A program made the position numbers and the translations under genes. The notes under the pieces were generated by a model. That model saw only the letters and a program-made list of their open reading frames with translations, ran no database searches and was not told the origin of the DNA. This document shows positions 9,951 through 22,050 of a stretch of 64,000 nucleotides of DNA, piece after piece. The stretch covers positions 5,456,001-5,520,000 of the forward strand of contig NC_003070.9 in assembly GCF_000001735.4 (NCBI RefSeq), written 5' to 3'. This stretch comes from Arabidopsis thaliana. Its lineage: Eukaryota; Streptophyta; Magnoliopsida; Brassicales; Brassicaceae. Within the stretch, counting starts at the first letter, position 1. The number at the start of each line of letters is the position of its first letter.

Positions 9951-12723
9951 ATGAGCATTTCTGATGAAGAGGCTGAGATCAGCGAGTCAGAGATTGAGGA
10001 CTATTCTGAAACACCCTACCGCCTTTTACGCGACGGGACTTACAAGGTGAAGGTGAATGGACAGCTCAGATGCCCGTTTTGTGCAGGCAAGAAGAAGCAA
10101 GATTACAAGTACAAGGAGTTGTATGCACATGCTACTGGGGTTTCCAAAGGTTCTGCCACCAGAAGTGCTTTACAGAAGGCTAATCATCTTGCTTTAGCTA
10201 TGTTTTTAGAGAATGAGCTTGCTGGTTATGCAGAACCTGTTCCACGCCCTCCAGTTGTTCCTCCTCAGTTAGACGAGACTGAACCAAACCCTCATAACGT
10301 CTATGTCTGGCCATGGATGGGGATTGTTGTTAACCCTTTGAAAGAAGCGGATGACAAGGAACTTCTACTTGATTCAGCATATTGGCTGCAGACCCTTTCC
10401 AAATTCAAGCCTATTGAGGTGAATGCCTTTTGGGTCGAACAAGATTCGATTGTTGGGGTTATTGCTAAGTTTAACGGAGACTGGAGTGGCTTTGCTGGTG
10501 CCACAGAGCTTGAAAAAGAATTTGAGACCCAAGGGTCCAGCAAAAAGGAGTGGACTGAGAGGAGCGGAGATTCAGAGTCAAAGGCCTATGGTTGGTGTGC
10601 ACGTGCAGACGACTTTGAATCTCAAGGTCCAATAGGTGAGTACCTCTCCAAGGAGGGACAGCTAAGAACAGTTTCAGATATTTCGCAAAAAAATGTGCAG
10701 GATAGAAACACTGTTCTGGAAGAACTTTCAGATATGATTGCTATGACAAACGAAGATCTGAACAAGGTCCAATACAGTTACAACAGGACGGCAATGTCAC
10801 TGCAAAGGGTCCTAGATGAGAAAAAAAACTTGCACCAAGCTTTTGCTGACGGTATTTACTGACACACTGATATGTTTCCGACTCATATAGCATTTAGGGT
10901 ATCTGACTATTTTTTATACTTTATCTCCTCAGAAACAAAGAAGATGCAGCAGATGTCACTTCGCCATATCCAGAAAATCCTATATGATAAAGAGAAGCTA
11001 AGCAATGAACTGGATCGTAAGATGCGGGACTTGGAGTCTCGGGCCAAACAATTGGAAAAACATGAAGCACTAACTGAACTGGATAGGCAAAAGCTTGATG
11101 AAGACAAGAGAAAGGTAATATCGTTTTCAGTATGATACATAGGAAACAATCAGTCTGTTCATATGTATGCATTTCTCTTTTCCGAGGAACCAATGATCAT
11201 TTTATGTTTTTTTTTTTGCTTTGGCAGAGTGATGCTATGAACAAATCCCTACAGTTAGCCTCACGTGAGCAGAAAAAGGCTGACGAAAGCGTCTTGAGAC
11301 TTGTAGAAGAACATCAGGTATATTCCTTCATAGCACACTACTTAAACTGACTAACAAGTTAATTCCAAATTAAGGGAAACCACCCGTACCTACCTTTTTG
11401 TGTCTGAGTTTGAAACTCTCTCCTTGCCAGAGGCAAAAAGAAGATGCTTTGAACAAGATCCTTCTGCTTGAGAAGCAGCTAGACACCAAACAGACACTGG
11501 AAATGGAGATTCAAGAGCTAAAAGGCAAATTACAAGTGATGAAGCATCTGGGGGATGATGATGATGAGGCGGTCCAGAAGAAAATGAAAGAGATGAATGA
11601 TGAGCTGGATGACAAGAAAGCTGAGTTAGAAGGGCTAGAAAGTATGAACTCAGTCTTGATGACAAAAGAACGCCAAAGCAATGATGAGATACAAGCAGCG
11701 CGGAAAAAATTGATTGCGGTACAGATTTCTAATGCTTTAGTGTTCTTGGGTACTGATACAGTTGCATTTTGCAATTATAACAATATGATCCTGAGAATCG
11801 TTTTCGTTTTTCGCATCTAAAATAATTCAGACATGGTCAAACACTCTAGTTTGTTGGTTATCTTTAGTTGACAACTGAACTTGCAAGTTTAACATAAACC
11901 TGTTTGATGGGATGGATTGAATATGAGTTTCAATTTGATAAGATTACGGTGTATGACGTCTGTAGGTCTCTGATAAAAATCACAGATATTTACCACTATA
12001 TCTTGTGAGTTATTAATTGATGGGAGAACTTGATAAACATCACAAGACTCAAAAGGTTGCTCTTTGATCCAGGGTTTGACAGGATTGTTGGGTGCCGAGA
12101 CCGATATTGGAGTAAAAAGGATGGGAGAACTTGATGAGAAACCTTTCCTGGATGTTTGCAAGCTGAGATATTCTGCAAATGAAGCTGCGGTCGAAGCTGC
12201 CACCCTTTGCTCTACATGGCAGGAGAACCTTAAGAATCCATCATGGCAACCATTCAAGCATGAAGGAACCGGGGATGGAGCAGAGGTAGGTTCATTCATT
12301 TTACAAGTCTTTATCACACTGAATCATTGCTTTAGGTTGGCGCCAATATGACTTTGAAAAGTTTCTTGGCCACTGTTTTAGTTAAATATGGAGTAACCTG
12401 TGATTTCTGTGAACGTTGATACTTGTATCCATACGTTGGTACAACTGTTTTTGTGAGTTAGCGGTAATGGTGTTAGATGGTAATGGTTACAGGAAGTGGT
12501 AGACGAGGATGATGAGCAGCTGAAGAAGCTTAAAAGAGAGTGGGGTAAAGAGGTGCATAACGCAGTAAAAACAGCTCTTGTGGAGATGAATGAGTATAAT
12601 GCAAGTGGTCGGTACACAACTCCAGAACTGTGGAACTTCAAAGAAGGAAGAAAAGCCACTCTGAAGGAAGTGATTACCTTCATTTCGAACGACATAAAAA
12701 TTCTGAAACGCAAAAGAACCTGA
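9951..12723 (+). CDS. FDM1: FDM1, XS-domain factor of RNA-directed DNA methylation
   Basis: Six exons, 9951-10851, 10933-11114, 11228-11317, 11431-11718, 12073-12285 and 12493-12723, give 634 residues, the length I remember for FDM1 (At1g15910). The protein starts with an acidic leader, then a zf-XS motif ('LRCPFCAGKKKQDYKYKEL', with a later His), the XS domain (about 115-230, with 'VYVWPWMGIVV' and the Gly-Trp end), a long coiled coil (about 260-480, 'KKMQQMSLRHIQKILYD') and the XH domain (about 500-634, 'RMGELDEKPF', 'LWNFKEGRKATLKEV'). FDM proteins bind unmethylated or overhang dsRNA as a complex with IDN2 and act in the step guiding DRM2. The acidic tract 'GDDDDEAV' lies in the coiled coil. 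The gene looks complete. Confidence 0.95.
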
Positions 12724-13961
12724 AGGTATGCTAAATCTTCTACAGTTGACACAGGTCTCCTTATAAACACTCAGAAACGTGTAAGAGTCTTTATAAGGTT
12801 TAGGGTAGAAACTCGTCAACAAATACTGCAGAGGCATGATCTCTTTTGTTGACTTCAGTTAAAGAACTTGAATTATGATCTGGTCTGGCTTTGTTCTTGT
12901 GCCATTTTGATTTGAACTGAAGAATCCAATGGTCTTCTACTTTTGGTTGCTGGATTGGAGAAGCAGGAAGAAGAGGAAGAATAAATGGTTAAGCTTTATG
13001 TGATATAAGTAACTGAGAATTGATGTAAAATAATTAGGATGCTCGTATGCGTATGGAGATTGGAGACTAATTTCTTTCACTTATCGTTGAACCTTTTTAT
13101 TTAAAAGCATTCGAATCTTTAAGTTATCTCTTTGTTTATGCTTTTTGTTTTATATTTTTGTTAATAGCCACCAAAAATCATTGAGTAAAAAAAAAAAAAG
13201 ATTTATCATTTTATCAGCTTTGATTAAAATGATGATCATACAAGTTTGTGGGTTTGGCAAGTTAAGATTATTTGGGCAAGTAACATAGTCAATGATCTTT
13301 TTTTAAAAGGTTTCTTCTTGGGAAAGAAAAATGAGAACCCTAAAGGAAATAAAAAAAGAAAGAAAGAACACGATCAATTTAGGATTTATTTTGGTGCAGA
13401 AACAAGAAAACTTGTGGCGAAGAGCTAATAAATAGATTCAGAGGAGAAATAGAGAGAGACAGAGAGCGAGGGACAAAAAAAAATCGATTGATAATTTTTT
13501 TCGGCAGAGTCGAGAAAATTTTGATATATTAATATCCGTAATTCCTTAAAAAGCCTCCTCTTCGTCTTCTTCTTCTTCTCCTCCCCAGTTTCGCATCATT
13601 CTCTTCGATAACCGCCACATCCTCTGAAACCCTAATCTGGAGAATCGCCGCCTTCTCCAGAAAATATCTATTTCTATACCTTGTTCGTTTGATTTCCAGG
13701 TTCGAATCACCGCCTCCTCGTTTCTCCATTTCCGTGTTTGTTTGTTTTGGTTTCGTTTGAATCTTTCTGCTAGATATATTCGTTGTCTTTGGGATTTTGA
13801 TTGTTCTTGGCATTTTGAAATTGCTTTGCAGATACTGATGAAACCGGATCGGATCTTTCTCTAGATCCGTTCTAGGTTTATCGATTTCTTTCTATCAATC
13901 TCTCGCATCCGGATGCTTTTTGCAAGTTCTTGAAGCGGATTCATCATAAATCGACAGAGAA
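12724..13961. other. FDM1 3' UTR and CAF1 promoter with pyrimidine-rich leader
   Basis: The 3' UTR of FDM1 comes first, then AT-rich promoter. A TTC-rich tract at about 13559-13580 lies in the probable leader of the CAF1 gene. The leader may carry an intron between about 13700 and 13830 (splice sites not certain). Small purine-rich frames on both strands here look like chance. Confidence 0.5.
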
Positions 13962-14822
13962 ATGTCGCAGGCTCCGAATCCAGAAGAAGAAGACGACACG
14001 ATTGAAATCCGCGAGGTCTGGAACCATAACCTTGAACAAGAGATGGCTCTGATTGAACAATCCATCGACGATTTCCCTTACGTAGCCATGGACACAGAGT
14101 TCCCAGGAATCGTTTGCAAGACAGTAACGGCGAATCCAAACCCAAACCCATACTCTATACACTACGAATACAACTACGATACCTTGAAGGCGAACGTGAA
14201 TATGCTCAAGTTGATTCAGCTCGGTCTCACCTTATCAGATGAGAAAGGAAACTTACCAACCTGTGGAACCAACAAGCAATGCATCTGGCAATTCAATTTC
14301 AGAGAATTCAATGTCATATCCGACATGTTCGCCTTGGATTCCATCGAACTCCTCCGTAAGTCAGCCATCGATTTGGAGAAGAACAACGAATGCGGTGTAG
14401 ACGCAAAGAGATTCGCAGAGCTTCTAATGGGTTCAGGAGTAGTGCTAAACGATAAGATACATTGGGTGACATTCCATTGCGGATACGATTTTGGGTACTT
14501 GCTGAAACTCTTGTCAGGGAAAGAATTGCCGGAGGAGATATCGGACTTCTTTGATCAGATGGAGAAGTTTTTCCCGGTAGTGTATGATATCAAATACTTG
14601 ATGGGATTCTGTACTAACCTCTATGGAGGTCTGGAGAAAATAGCGGAGTTACTTGGTGTTAAACGAGTTGGGATTTCTCACCAGGCTGGATCAGATAGCT
14701 TGTTAACGTTGCGTACTTTCATCAAGATGAAAGAGTTCTTCTTCACTGGTTCCTTGCTCAAGTATTCTGGTTTTTTGTTTGGATTAGATAATCCTCGGTT
14801 GCTCACTGGATCCAAAAATTAA
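13962..14822 (+). CDS. CAF1-2: CCR4-associated factor 1 (CAF1) poly(A) deadenylase, homolog 2
   Basis: An intronless coding region of 286 residues. It belongs to the DEDDh exonucleases: D44 and E46 in 'VAMDTEFPG', D176 in '[10 protein letters not shown]', and D245 with H240 in '[11 protein letters not shown]'. All catalytic residues are present. CAF1 pairs with CCR4 in the CCR4-NOT complex and shortens mRNA poly(A) tails in the cytoplasm. The acidic N-terminus ([10 protein letters not shown]) precedes the '[10 protein letters not shown]' start motif common to plant CAF1. It corresponds to At1g15920. Plant CAF1 genes are commonly intronless, so this is not by itself a sign of retroposition. 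Confidence 0.94.
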
Positions 14823-15701
14823 AATTGAAAAAAAAAATAAAAAAAATGAAAAAATTTAAAACTGTTTTTTGGTGTCTTTTTGGTTAGGCTGCTTTTAGGC
14901 TATGTGGAATTACAAAATAGGTGTTAAGAGCGTATATGATGCACAAGAATTTAGTCACTAAAAAGGTTATTCCATGATCTTATTAGGTGAAGAAGAATTG
15001 TAGAAATGAAATCATGTATTTAACATTTGGTTTAGTGAGTTTGATTGTTATGGTGAAATGATTCTGCAGTTTTCTTATTATCGATGATACCATTTCGTGG
15101 AATTGCGTTTTATATTTCGCAAAACTATTGACAATAACAAACAAATTTCAGTTGTTTACACCCTTTGTTTGTCAACCACAACTTTTCCAATGATTCCACT
15201 AATCCACGTTGCTGCCAATGTCTAATATCGTATCAATTATCAAAATTGTGGGAGAGAAGGGAACCACCGAAATAATAATGTCCTTACACAACGTCGTCTA
15301 GCCCAATTAATAGGCCCATTTAAGCCCAAATAATACAGAATTGTGGCCCTGGTCCGCTACGATCCGTTAAAATCTGAAATTAGGGTTTTAGTTTAACTCT
15401 CCATATAAATTGTTCCAAATTTCATTCGTATCCTTTCCGCTGCTGCCGTCTTCGTCTCTGAGGTCAGTGTTTCAGCTCCTTGAACGATATATACGATCTT
15501 ATCGATTTCGCATTATTCTATCTTAGGCTATGTATATGACTGTCGAACTTAGTTTTACCGCCGCCGATTTGGCTTCGTTATATTTTCCCTAGTAGAATTA
15601 ATTGTTTAGGTGTTTGCTAAGCTCATTTGCATGACTTATATTGGCAGATAATAAGGACTTGTGTATTTTTCCATCGTTAAAAGGCATTTCAAAGAGACAA
15701 T
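14823..15701. other. CAF1 3' UTR and RPS12 promoter, leader and 5' UTR intron
   Basis: The first half is 3' UTR and AT-rich spacer. The second half is the RPS12 promoter (elements listed separately). A 5' UTR intron appears to run from about 15463 (GTCAGT) to 15647 (GGCAG), leaving a short second leader exon before the ATG at 15702. Confidence 0.55.
15312..15410 (+). promoter_or_regulatory. RPS12 core promoter: site II, telo-box and TATA-like motif
   Basis: Site II element AGGCCCA at 15312-15318, a related AGCCCAA just after it, a telo-box in reverse form (TTAGGGTTT) at about 15380-15388 and ATATAAAT at about 15403-15410. The pairing of site II with telo-box is known in Arabidopsis ribosomal protein genes and supports growth-linked expression. 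The motifs are seen directly; their use is inferred. Confidence 0.65.
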
Positions 15702-16741
15702 ATGTCAGGGTAAGCTTCTCCTTCGTTGTTAACTGCATTTGTGAATCTTGCGTTATCAGTAATACATGTAGCTAATTTCTCTGATTATCCATCCCTTTTT
15801 CATATACTCCACGATAATTCTCTCTTCTATTTTGAGGTGGCCTTATCTATTTAATTAAATAGCATCTGTTGTTACATTGTTGATTTCTGTTTTGTGGGAC
15901 TTAGTCAAGCTTCGGAATAATCAGAAAGTTGCTGTACGAGTATCATTTTGTTTGTTTAGCTTGTCTGATTCTTCTAATCGCGTCTAGTTGGTTCTTGACA
16001 AGTTTCAAATCAGAATTGTTCCATGCTTTAGATGTTTCGATGTTTATTGTGGACAATCCAAGTATATGATATCATGTGTTGTGTCCTGACTTTTCAGTGA
16101 TGAGGCTGCCCCTGTTGTTGTTCCTCCCCCCGTTGCTGAGCCAGCGGCCATCCCAGAGGACATGGACTTAATGACTGCATTGGAGTTGACTCTTAGGAAA
16201 GCTCGTGCTTATGGTGGTGTTGTTCGTGGTCTCCATGAGTGTGCTAAGCTTATTGAGAAGCGTGTGGCTCAACTCGTTGTCTTGGCTGAAGACTGCAACC
16301 AGCCTGATTATGTCAAGCTTGTGAAGGCTCTCTGTGCTGATCACGAAGTCAGGTTGCTAACAGTTCCAAGTGCCAAGACCCTTGGCGAATGGGCTGGTGT
16401 AAGTCTATGTTTTCCTCTTTAATACTGACTCTTCATATATACCTTATTGTCGCTCAGTTTATCCTCCTAAATGAATGTTTGGTTATCAATGGCAAATTGA
16501 ATCTTTGATGTTGTTGCAGCTCTGCAAGATTGATTCTGAGGGTAATGCCAGGAAGGTTGTTGGATGCTCATGTCTTGTTGTCAAGGTATATAAAGTCATG
16601 GATGAATCATCTAATTTTTAGGATTCATTGATGATGGTCCATAGTTCTTTTACTTAACACGTTTCTGTGATTTCTTGTCAGGACTTCGGCGAGGAGACAA
16701 CTGCCCTCAGTATCGTCAATAAGCATATTGCTTCTCAATAA
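15702..16741 (+). CDS. RPS12A: 40S ribosomal protein S12 (eS12)
   Basis: Four exons, 15702-15709 (only 8 coding bases), 16098-16398, 16520-16585 and 16682-16741, give 144 residues, the usual plant length. After a Pro/Val/Ala-rich start ([20 protein letters not shown]), residues about 28-140 form the L7Ae-like fold with '[20 protein letters not shown]', '[14 protein letters not shown]' and '[20 protein letters not shown]'. The protein is a component of the small subunit beak. The splice point after ATG TCA GG is typical of plant ribosomal protein genes. It matches At1g15930 and looks intact. Confidence 0.95.
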
Positions 16742-17671
16742 AATGCCATGAAGCATATCTAAACTCGGATTTCATATGTTTTCCACCCCCAATGCTGTTT
16801 TCTCTTGGTTTTGATATATTATCTAATATTTAGCGGACAGCTCTTGAGATTTGTTTGGAACATGATCAAGTTTTGTTGTTATCTAGACTTTACTCTTCCA
16901 AGGCCAAATTTGCTTGAGATTTATTTGGCTCATTACTCTTCATCATAATTTTTTTTTTCCTATTAACCTATATGGTTTCTACTTAACTAATATAGTTGAG
17001 AGAGTGAAAGCATTTAAAATCTGTTTACCGTATCAAATAACAGGATATTTAACTCAGCCTCGAAAACACTTATATTTCATATTATTCATCTTGTTCCGTC
17101 TGTATACATTTTTTTTTTTGTTAAAGGCTTTGGTCCGTCTGTATACATATGAATTGTGTTCTATCGTCGTCAATTTTTTAAAAAAAAACTTTTTTCGTTT
17201 TACACGAATACAAAAATCATTGAAAATTTCATTCATTTCTTTTGAAGTGAAAAGCTCGGGGAGAAGGCGGGAAGTGGAAAAGCCAAGGCTCTGGTATTGC
17301 AACAATTGATTATAATTTGTAGAGATACTTAATTATGATTTGAAAAAACAGGGGATTACTTAATAATCGAATGACAAAGCACACACATGATTGATTTTAG
17401 TTTTGTGTTTTTTGTCAAGACTTGCATAATCGAGTTTAAAGAGTAGCGTTTTTTTGTTTGTTTATGAGTTAATTTCGCATGTACGGGTTACATAGAGCAG
17501 TTCTTGCATGTTCTACACCGCCTTTAAAAGGCGCAAAGTTGTCATTTTTATTTCCTTTTCATTTGCTTCCAACCATTTAGATTTGAGGACTCTCTGTCTT
17601 TTCTTATTTCGGAGAATGTTCTTTTTCTAGGGTTTTGAAATTCTAAGAGATTTTCTGAAGAAGAAAACAAA
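16742..17671. other. RPS12 3' UTR, small insertion scar, PDS5E promoter
   Basis: AT-rich spacer. It holds a 15-bp direct repeat flanking a poly(T) tract at 17095-17148 (listed separately). The last 150 bp are the leader of the next gene. Long frames on both strands near 16914-17309 are low-complexity and not supported. Confidence 0.55.
17095..17148 (-). mobile_element. minimal LINE/SINE-like insertion scar with target-site duplication
   Basis: A perfect 15-bp direct repeat (TCCGTCTGTATACAT) at 17095-17109 and 17134-17148 flanks a 24-bp insert. Read on the minus strand, the insert is CCAAAGCCTTTAAC followed by a run of A. A poly(A)-tailed segment bounded by a duplication of this size is the signature of target-primed reverse transcription, here with extreme 5' truncation. 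The parent element cannot be named from so few bases. Confidence 0.45.
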
Positions 17672-20600
17672 ATGGGTCCTCTTGTCGAAGCGACTGAGTT
17701 CTCGAAAGAACAAGCACTCACCGACGCTGCAGAAAATCTCCTTAAACCTCATTTCTCAACTGATGCGACTCTCAGTCTTCTCGAGGTACGAATCCTTCTC
17801 TCTGTCTCTCTGGTTTTGTAACGCTTTCTCGAAATTTGGGTTTTTGTTGCTTTTGTTCATGTGTGTTGTTGAAATTCTTCTGTTGGGGGTTAGATTACAG
17901 GAAGCAATTAGGGTTTTTTCACTTCTTGCCGATAAGAAAAATTCGACTTTTGCTGTTTTGTTCAATGTTCGTTAGTGATTTCGTAAAGGTGATAGCTTTT
18001 AGGGTTCTGTTGCTTTCAAATCCCTAGGGGGGAAATCTATTTCTCTCTGTGGTTTATGTTCAATCATCTGATTTTTTTATGCTTTTATGTGTAGGTAATG
18101 GAGTCTCTGCTCGCCACTGTCGAGCAAGATCTTTCTTCATCAGTACAAAAGGCCCTACATCCACCAATGAGGGCTTTGGTATCCGCTGATCTTTTGAGAA
18201 ACCCTGATTCTGATGTTAGGGTTTCTGTTGTCTCTTGCTTGACCGAAATTATGAGGATTACTGCTCCTGAGGCCCCTTACAACGATGAGCAAATGAAGGT
18301 TGATATTCCATTAATCCACAATTTGTGTACCAGTTAAACTGGTCTCTTGTTTTTGCAATGCTTTCTTCAAATATTCTCTCATGAGGCATTGGCTTTGCTT
18401 ATTTGGCTTACAGGACATCTTCCAGGTGACAATAGAAGCCTTTGAAAAACTTGCTGATGCTTCTAGTCGCAGTTACAGGAAAGCCGAGGTTATTCTTGAG
18501 ACTGTTGCAAAGGTTAGATCATCCTTGGTTATGTTGGACTTGGAGTGCGACGATCTTGTCCTAGAAATGTTTCAACGGTTCTTGAAAATCATAAGGTAGA
18601 TACAGAACCTGATTTAACAATGCTCAGTTAACTCTTAGGTACTTTATGTGACACTGATGATGGCTTTTCTTTTGGGCATTTATCTAGGCCGGATCATCCT
18701 CAACTGGTGCTTGTCTCAATGGAAACGATTATGATCACAGTTATAGATGAAAGTGAAGAAGTACCCATGGACTTGCTCGAGATTCTCTTGACTACTGTCA
18801 AAAAGGACAGTCAGGTAAAGGCTTTTGCTATTTGAGGTTAAATTCTTCCAGCTTTTCAATTGACTTGAGGTTTGATTTTTCTGGTCGGCATGCCTTAGGA
18901 TGTCTCACCAGCTGCTTTGACGCTTGTGGAGAAGGTTCTCAGTAGTTGCACCTGTAAGCTTCAGCCGTGCATCATGGAAGCTTTGAAGTCCTCAGGGACC
19001 AGCTTGGATATGTATTCTCCTGTAGTTTCATCAATATGCCAAAGTGAATTTGCTACTACTCAAGCACACAATGATGTTAAGCCCAAAGATAATGAGGTAT
19101 CCTCAATGCTCTGAGCTCTTGGTTTGATTGCTACTAGAGTAATTGTGTAGTTAAATCTTGAAGTTGCATCTGCCAATAGATTATATTAAGCTTCTTCTAT
19201 CTTTTTCATTTGTTCAGGCAGATGAAAAGATATCAGAAGGACAAGTAGTTCCAAGTGATTCATTGGAGGTACTGTGTTTAAAGGCTTTTGGTGTTCATCT
19301 TCTTTGACATTATCTGTTGCTTAACAAATATCTTCAAAATCTGTTGAATTAGGACAAATTGAATTTAGGGCTTTCTCGCAAAGGAACTAGATCCAAGAGA
19401 AGTGCTAGAGGTGGAACTCGTCGAGCGAATGGAGATGAAAAAGTAATAACTGCAAATGAAGGGCTGTCTGAAAGTACAGATGCAGAGACTGCATCAGGGT
19501 CTACAAGGAAGAGAGGGTGGAAACCAAAATCTCTGATGAATCCTGAGGAAGGCTATTCATTTAAGACGTCTTCAAGCAAGAAGGTGCAGGAAAAAGAACT
19601 TGGGGATTCATCACTTGGAAAGGTGGCTGCCAAGAAAGTGCCTTTGCCTTCTAAAGTTGGTCAAACGAATCAGTCTGTTGTTATTTCTCTCTCATCCTCT
19701 GGTAGGGCTAGGACAGGGTCACGTAAACGAAGCCGAACTAAGATGGAAGAGACGGATCATGATGTAAGTTCTGTTGCGACACAACCAGCAAAGAAACAGA
19801 CTGTGAAGAAAACTAATCCTGCAAAAGAAGATTTGACGAAGTCTAATGTTAAAAAACATGAAGATGGCATTAAGACTGGCAAGTCAAGTAAAAAGGAGAA
19901 AGCAGATAATGGTTTAGCAAAAACATCTGCAAAGAAGCCACTTGCAGAAACTATGATGGTAAAGCCCAGTGGAAAAAAGTTAGTCCATTCAGATGCTAAG
20001 AAAAAGAATTCAGAAGGTGCAAGCATGGATACGCCTATTCCCCAATCATCAAAGAGCAAGGTAATCAGTTATTTGAACCATGATTTCGCTTATCTGTATA
20101 TAATATACTAGAACTTCCTTAAACTTATAATGGGGTAACTGTGCAGAAGAAGGATTCTCGTGCAACGACGCCTGCAACCAAAAAGTCTGAACAAGCTCCT
20201 AAGAGCCATCCCAAGATGAAACGGATAGCAGGAGAGGAAGTGGTGATTATTTTGTTGCTTTCTCTGTCCATGATATGAGGCATTGACTTCTCACCTGTAT
20301 TCATATGGTATAGATTCCTCTTTTCAGGAGTCCAATACAAACGAGCTTGGTGAAGAACTCGTTGGTAAGAGAGTTAATGTCTGGTGGCCACTCGACAAGA
20401 AGTAAGTTTATTGTTAAACTTACTAACTTCATTTTTGATACTATATGATGAATGATAGCAATCTTACGATTTGTATTTGCACAGGTTTTATGAAGGTGTC
20501 ATAAAATCTTATTGTAGAGTTAAGAAGATGCATCAAGTGAGTTAACTTCTCTATTTGGTATTTTAAAATTCTCTATTTATTGCATAACTGGTTTATATAG

Positions 20601-22050
20601 AATTTTCCCACTGATGGTCTCGCAGGTAACATATTCTGATGGCGATGTTGAAGAGCTTAATCTGAAAAAAGAACGTTTTAAGATAATCGAGGATAAATCT
20701 TCAGCCAGTGAGGTGAAAATTTCTTACATTCTATCATTCACCATTCTTTATATTTACCAAAATTTCAATGTATCTGGTTTCCCTAATAAAATCTAAGCAG
20801 GATAAGGAAGATGATCTGCTTGAGTCTACTCCTTTATCTGCCTTGTAAGTGAAACTTCCATAGTTCTATGATAACCCACAATTTATAATTTTAATTTAGC
20901 TTTAGTCTTGAGTTTTTTGCTGTTATGTGCAGTATACAAAGGGAGAAATCCAAGAAGAGGAAAATTGTGTCTAAGAATGTGGAACCGAGTAGTTCTCCAG
21001 AAGTCAGGTATGAAAGTATATAAGAATTCTAGTTTTAGTTGTTTGAAAGTTTGATCCGTGAGTGAATTAGTTCACAATTATGGATGTAGATCCTCTATGC
21101 AAACAATGAAGAAGAAAGACTCTGTAACAGACTCCATTAAGCAAACAAAAAGAACCAAAGGTGCACTGAAGGCTGTAAGCAATGAACCAGAAAGCACTAC
21201 AGGGAAAAATCTTAAATCCTTGAAAAAGCTGAATGGTGAACCTGATAAAACAAGAGGCAGAACTGGCAAAAAGCAGAAGGTGACTCAAGCTATGCACCGG
21301 AAAATCGAAAAAGATTGTGATGAGCAGGAAGACCTCGAAACCAAAGATGAAGAAGACAGTCTGAAATTGGGGAAAGAATCAGATGCAGAGCCTGATCGTA
21401 TGGAAGATCACCAAGAATTGCCTGAAAATCACAATGTAGAAACCAAAACTGATGGAGAAGAGCAGGAGGCAGCGAAAGAGCCAACGGCAGAGTCTAAAAC
21501 TAATGGAGAGGAGCCAAATGCAGAACCCGAAACTGATGGAAAAGAGCATAAATCATTGAAGGAGCCAAATGCAGAGCCCAAATCTGATGGAGAAGAGCAG
21601 GAGGCAGCAAAAGAGCCAAATGCTGAGCTCAAAACTGATGGAGAAAATCAGGAGGCAGCAAAAGAGCTAACTGCAGAACGCAAAACTGATGAGGAAGAGC
21701 ACAAGGTAGCTGATGAGGTAGAGCAAAAGTCACAGAAAGAGACAAATGTAGAACCGGAAGCTGAGGGAGAAGAGCAAAAGTCAGTGGAAGAGCCAAATGC
21801 AGAACCCAAGACCAAGGTAGAAGAGAAAGAGTCAGCAAAAGAGCAAACTGCAGACACAAAATTGATTGAGAAGGAGGATATGTCTAAGACAAAGGGAGAA
21901 GAGATTGATAAAGAAACATATTCAAGCATCCCTGAGACTGGTAAAGTAGGAAACGAAGCTGAAGAAGATGATCAGAGAGTGATTAAGGAACTGGAAGAAG
22001 AGTCTGACAAGGCAGAAGTCAGTACTACGGTGCTTGAGGTTGATCCATGA
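17672..22050 (+). CDS. PDS5E: PDS5-like cohesin cofactor with Tudor domain and acidic repeat tail
   Basis: Fourteen exons: 17672-17785, 18095-18298, 18414-18595, 18688-18814, 18899-19096, 19218-19268, 19353-20060, 20147-20239, 20328-20401, 20485-20536, 20625-20712, 20801-20844, 20933-21007 and 21090-22050. The N-terminal 270 residues are helical repeats of PDS5 type ('VSVVSCLTEIMRITAPEAPY', 'LMLDLECDDLVLEMFQRFL'-like). Then comes a basic linker rich in KK and SS, a Tudor domain ('LVGKRVNVWWPLDKKFYEG', 'VTYSDGDVEELNLKKERF') and a long Glu/Lys tail with degenerate repeats. The plant PDS5 family supports sister-chromatid cohesion and DNA repair. I recognise it as At1g15940, named PDS5E in the family list I remember. 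It lacks the long HEAT array of animal PDS5, as do its close plant relatives. Confidence 0.88.
21435..21860 (+). repeat. degenerate tandem repeat encoding an acidic tail in PDS5E
   Basis: About seven to eight units of roughly 17-20 codons follow the pattern A-E-[P/L]-K-T-D-G-E-E-Q-[E/K]-x-A-K-E-P-N. Units vary in length and sequence, so the tract is old or fast-changing. It lies in the last exon and keeps frame throughout. Confidence 0.75.

Noticed and set aside
13529-13813. An Arg-rich minus-strand frame opposite the CAF1 leader
   Set aside because: It is the reverse of a TTC/CTC-rich leader and encodes repeated Arg with no domain.
16914-17309. Long hydrophobic frames on both strands in the RPS12/PDS5E spacer
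   Set aside because: They come from T- and A-rich sequence with frequent Phe, Leu and Lys. The plus and minus frames mirror each other and contain the insertion scar.
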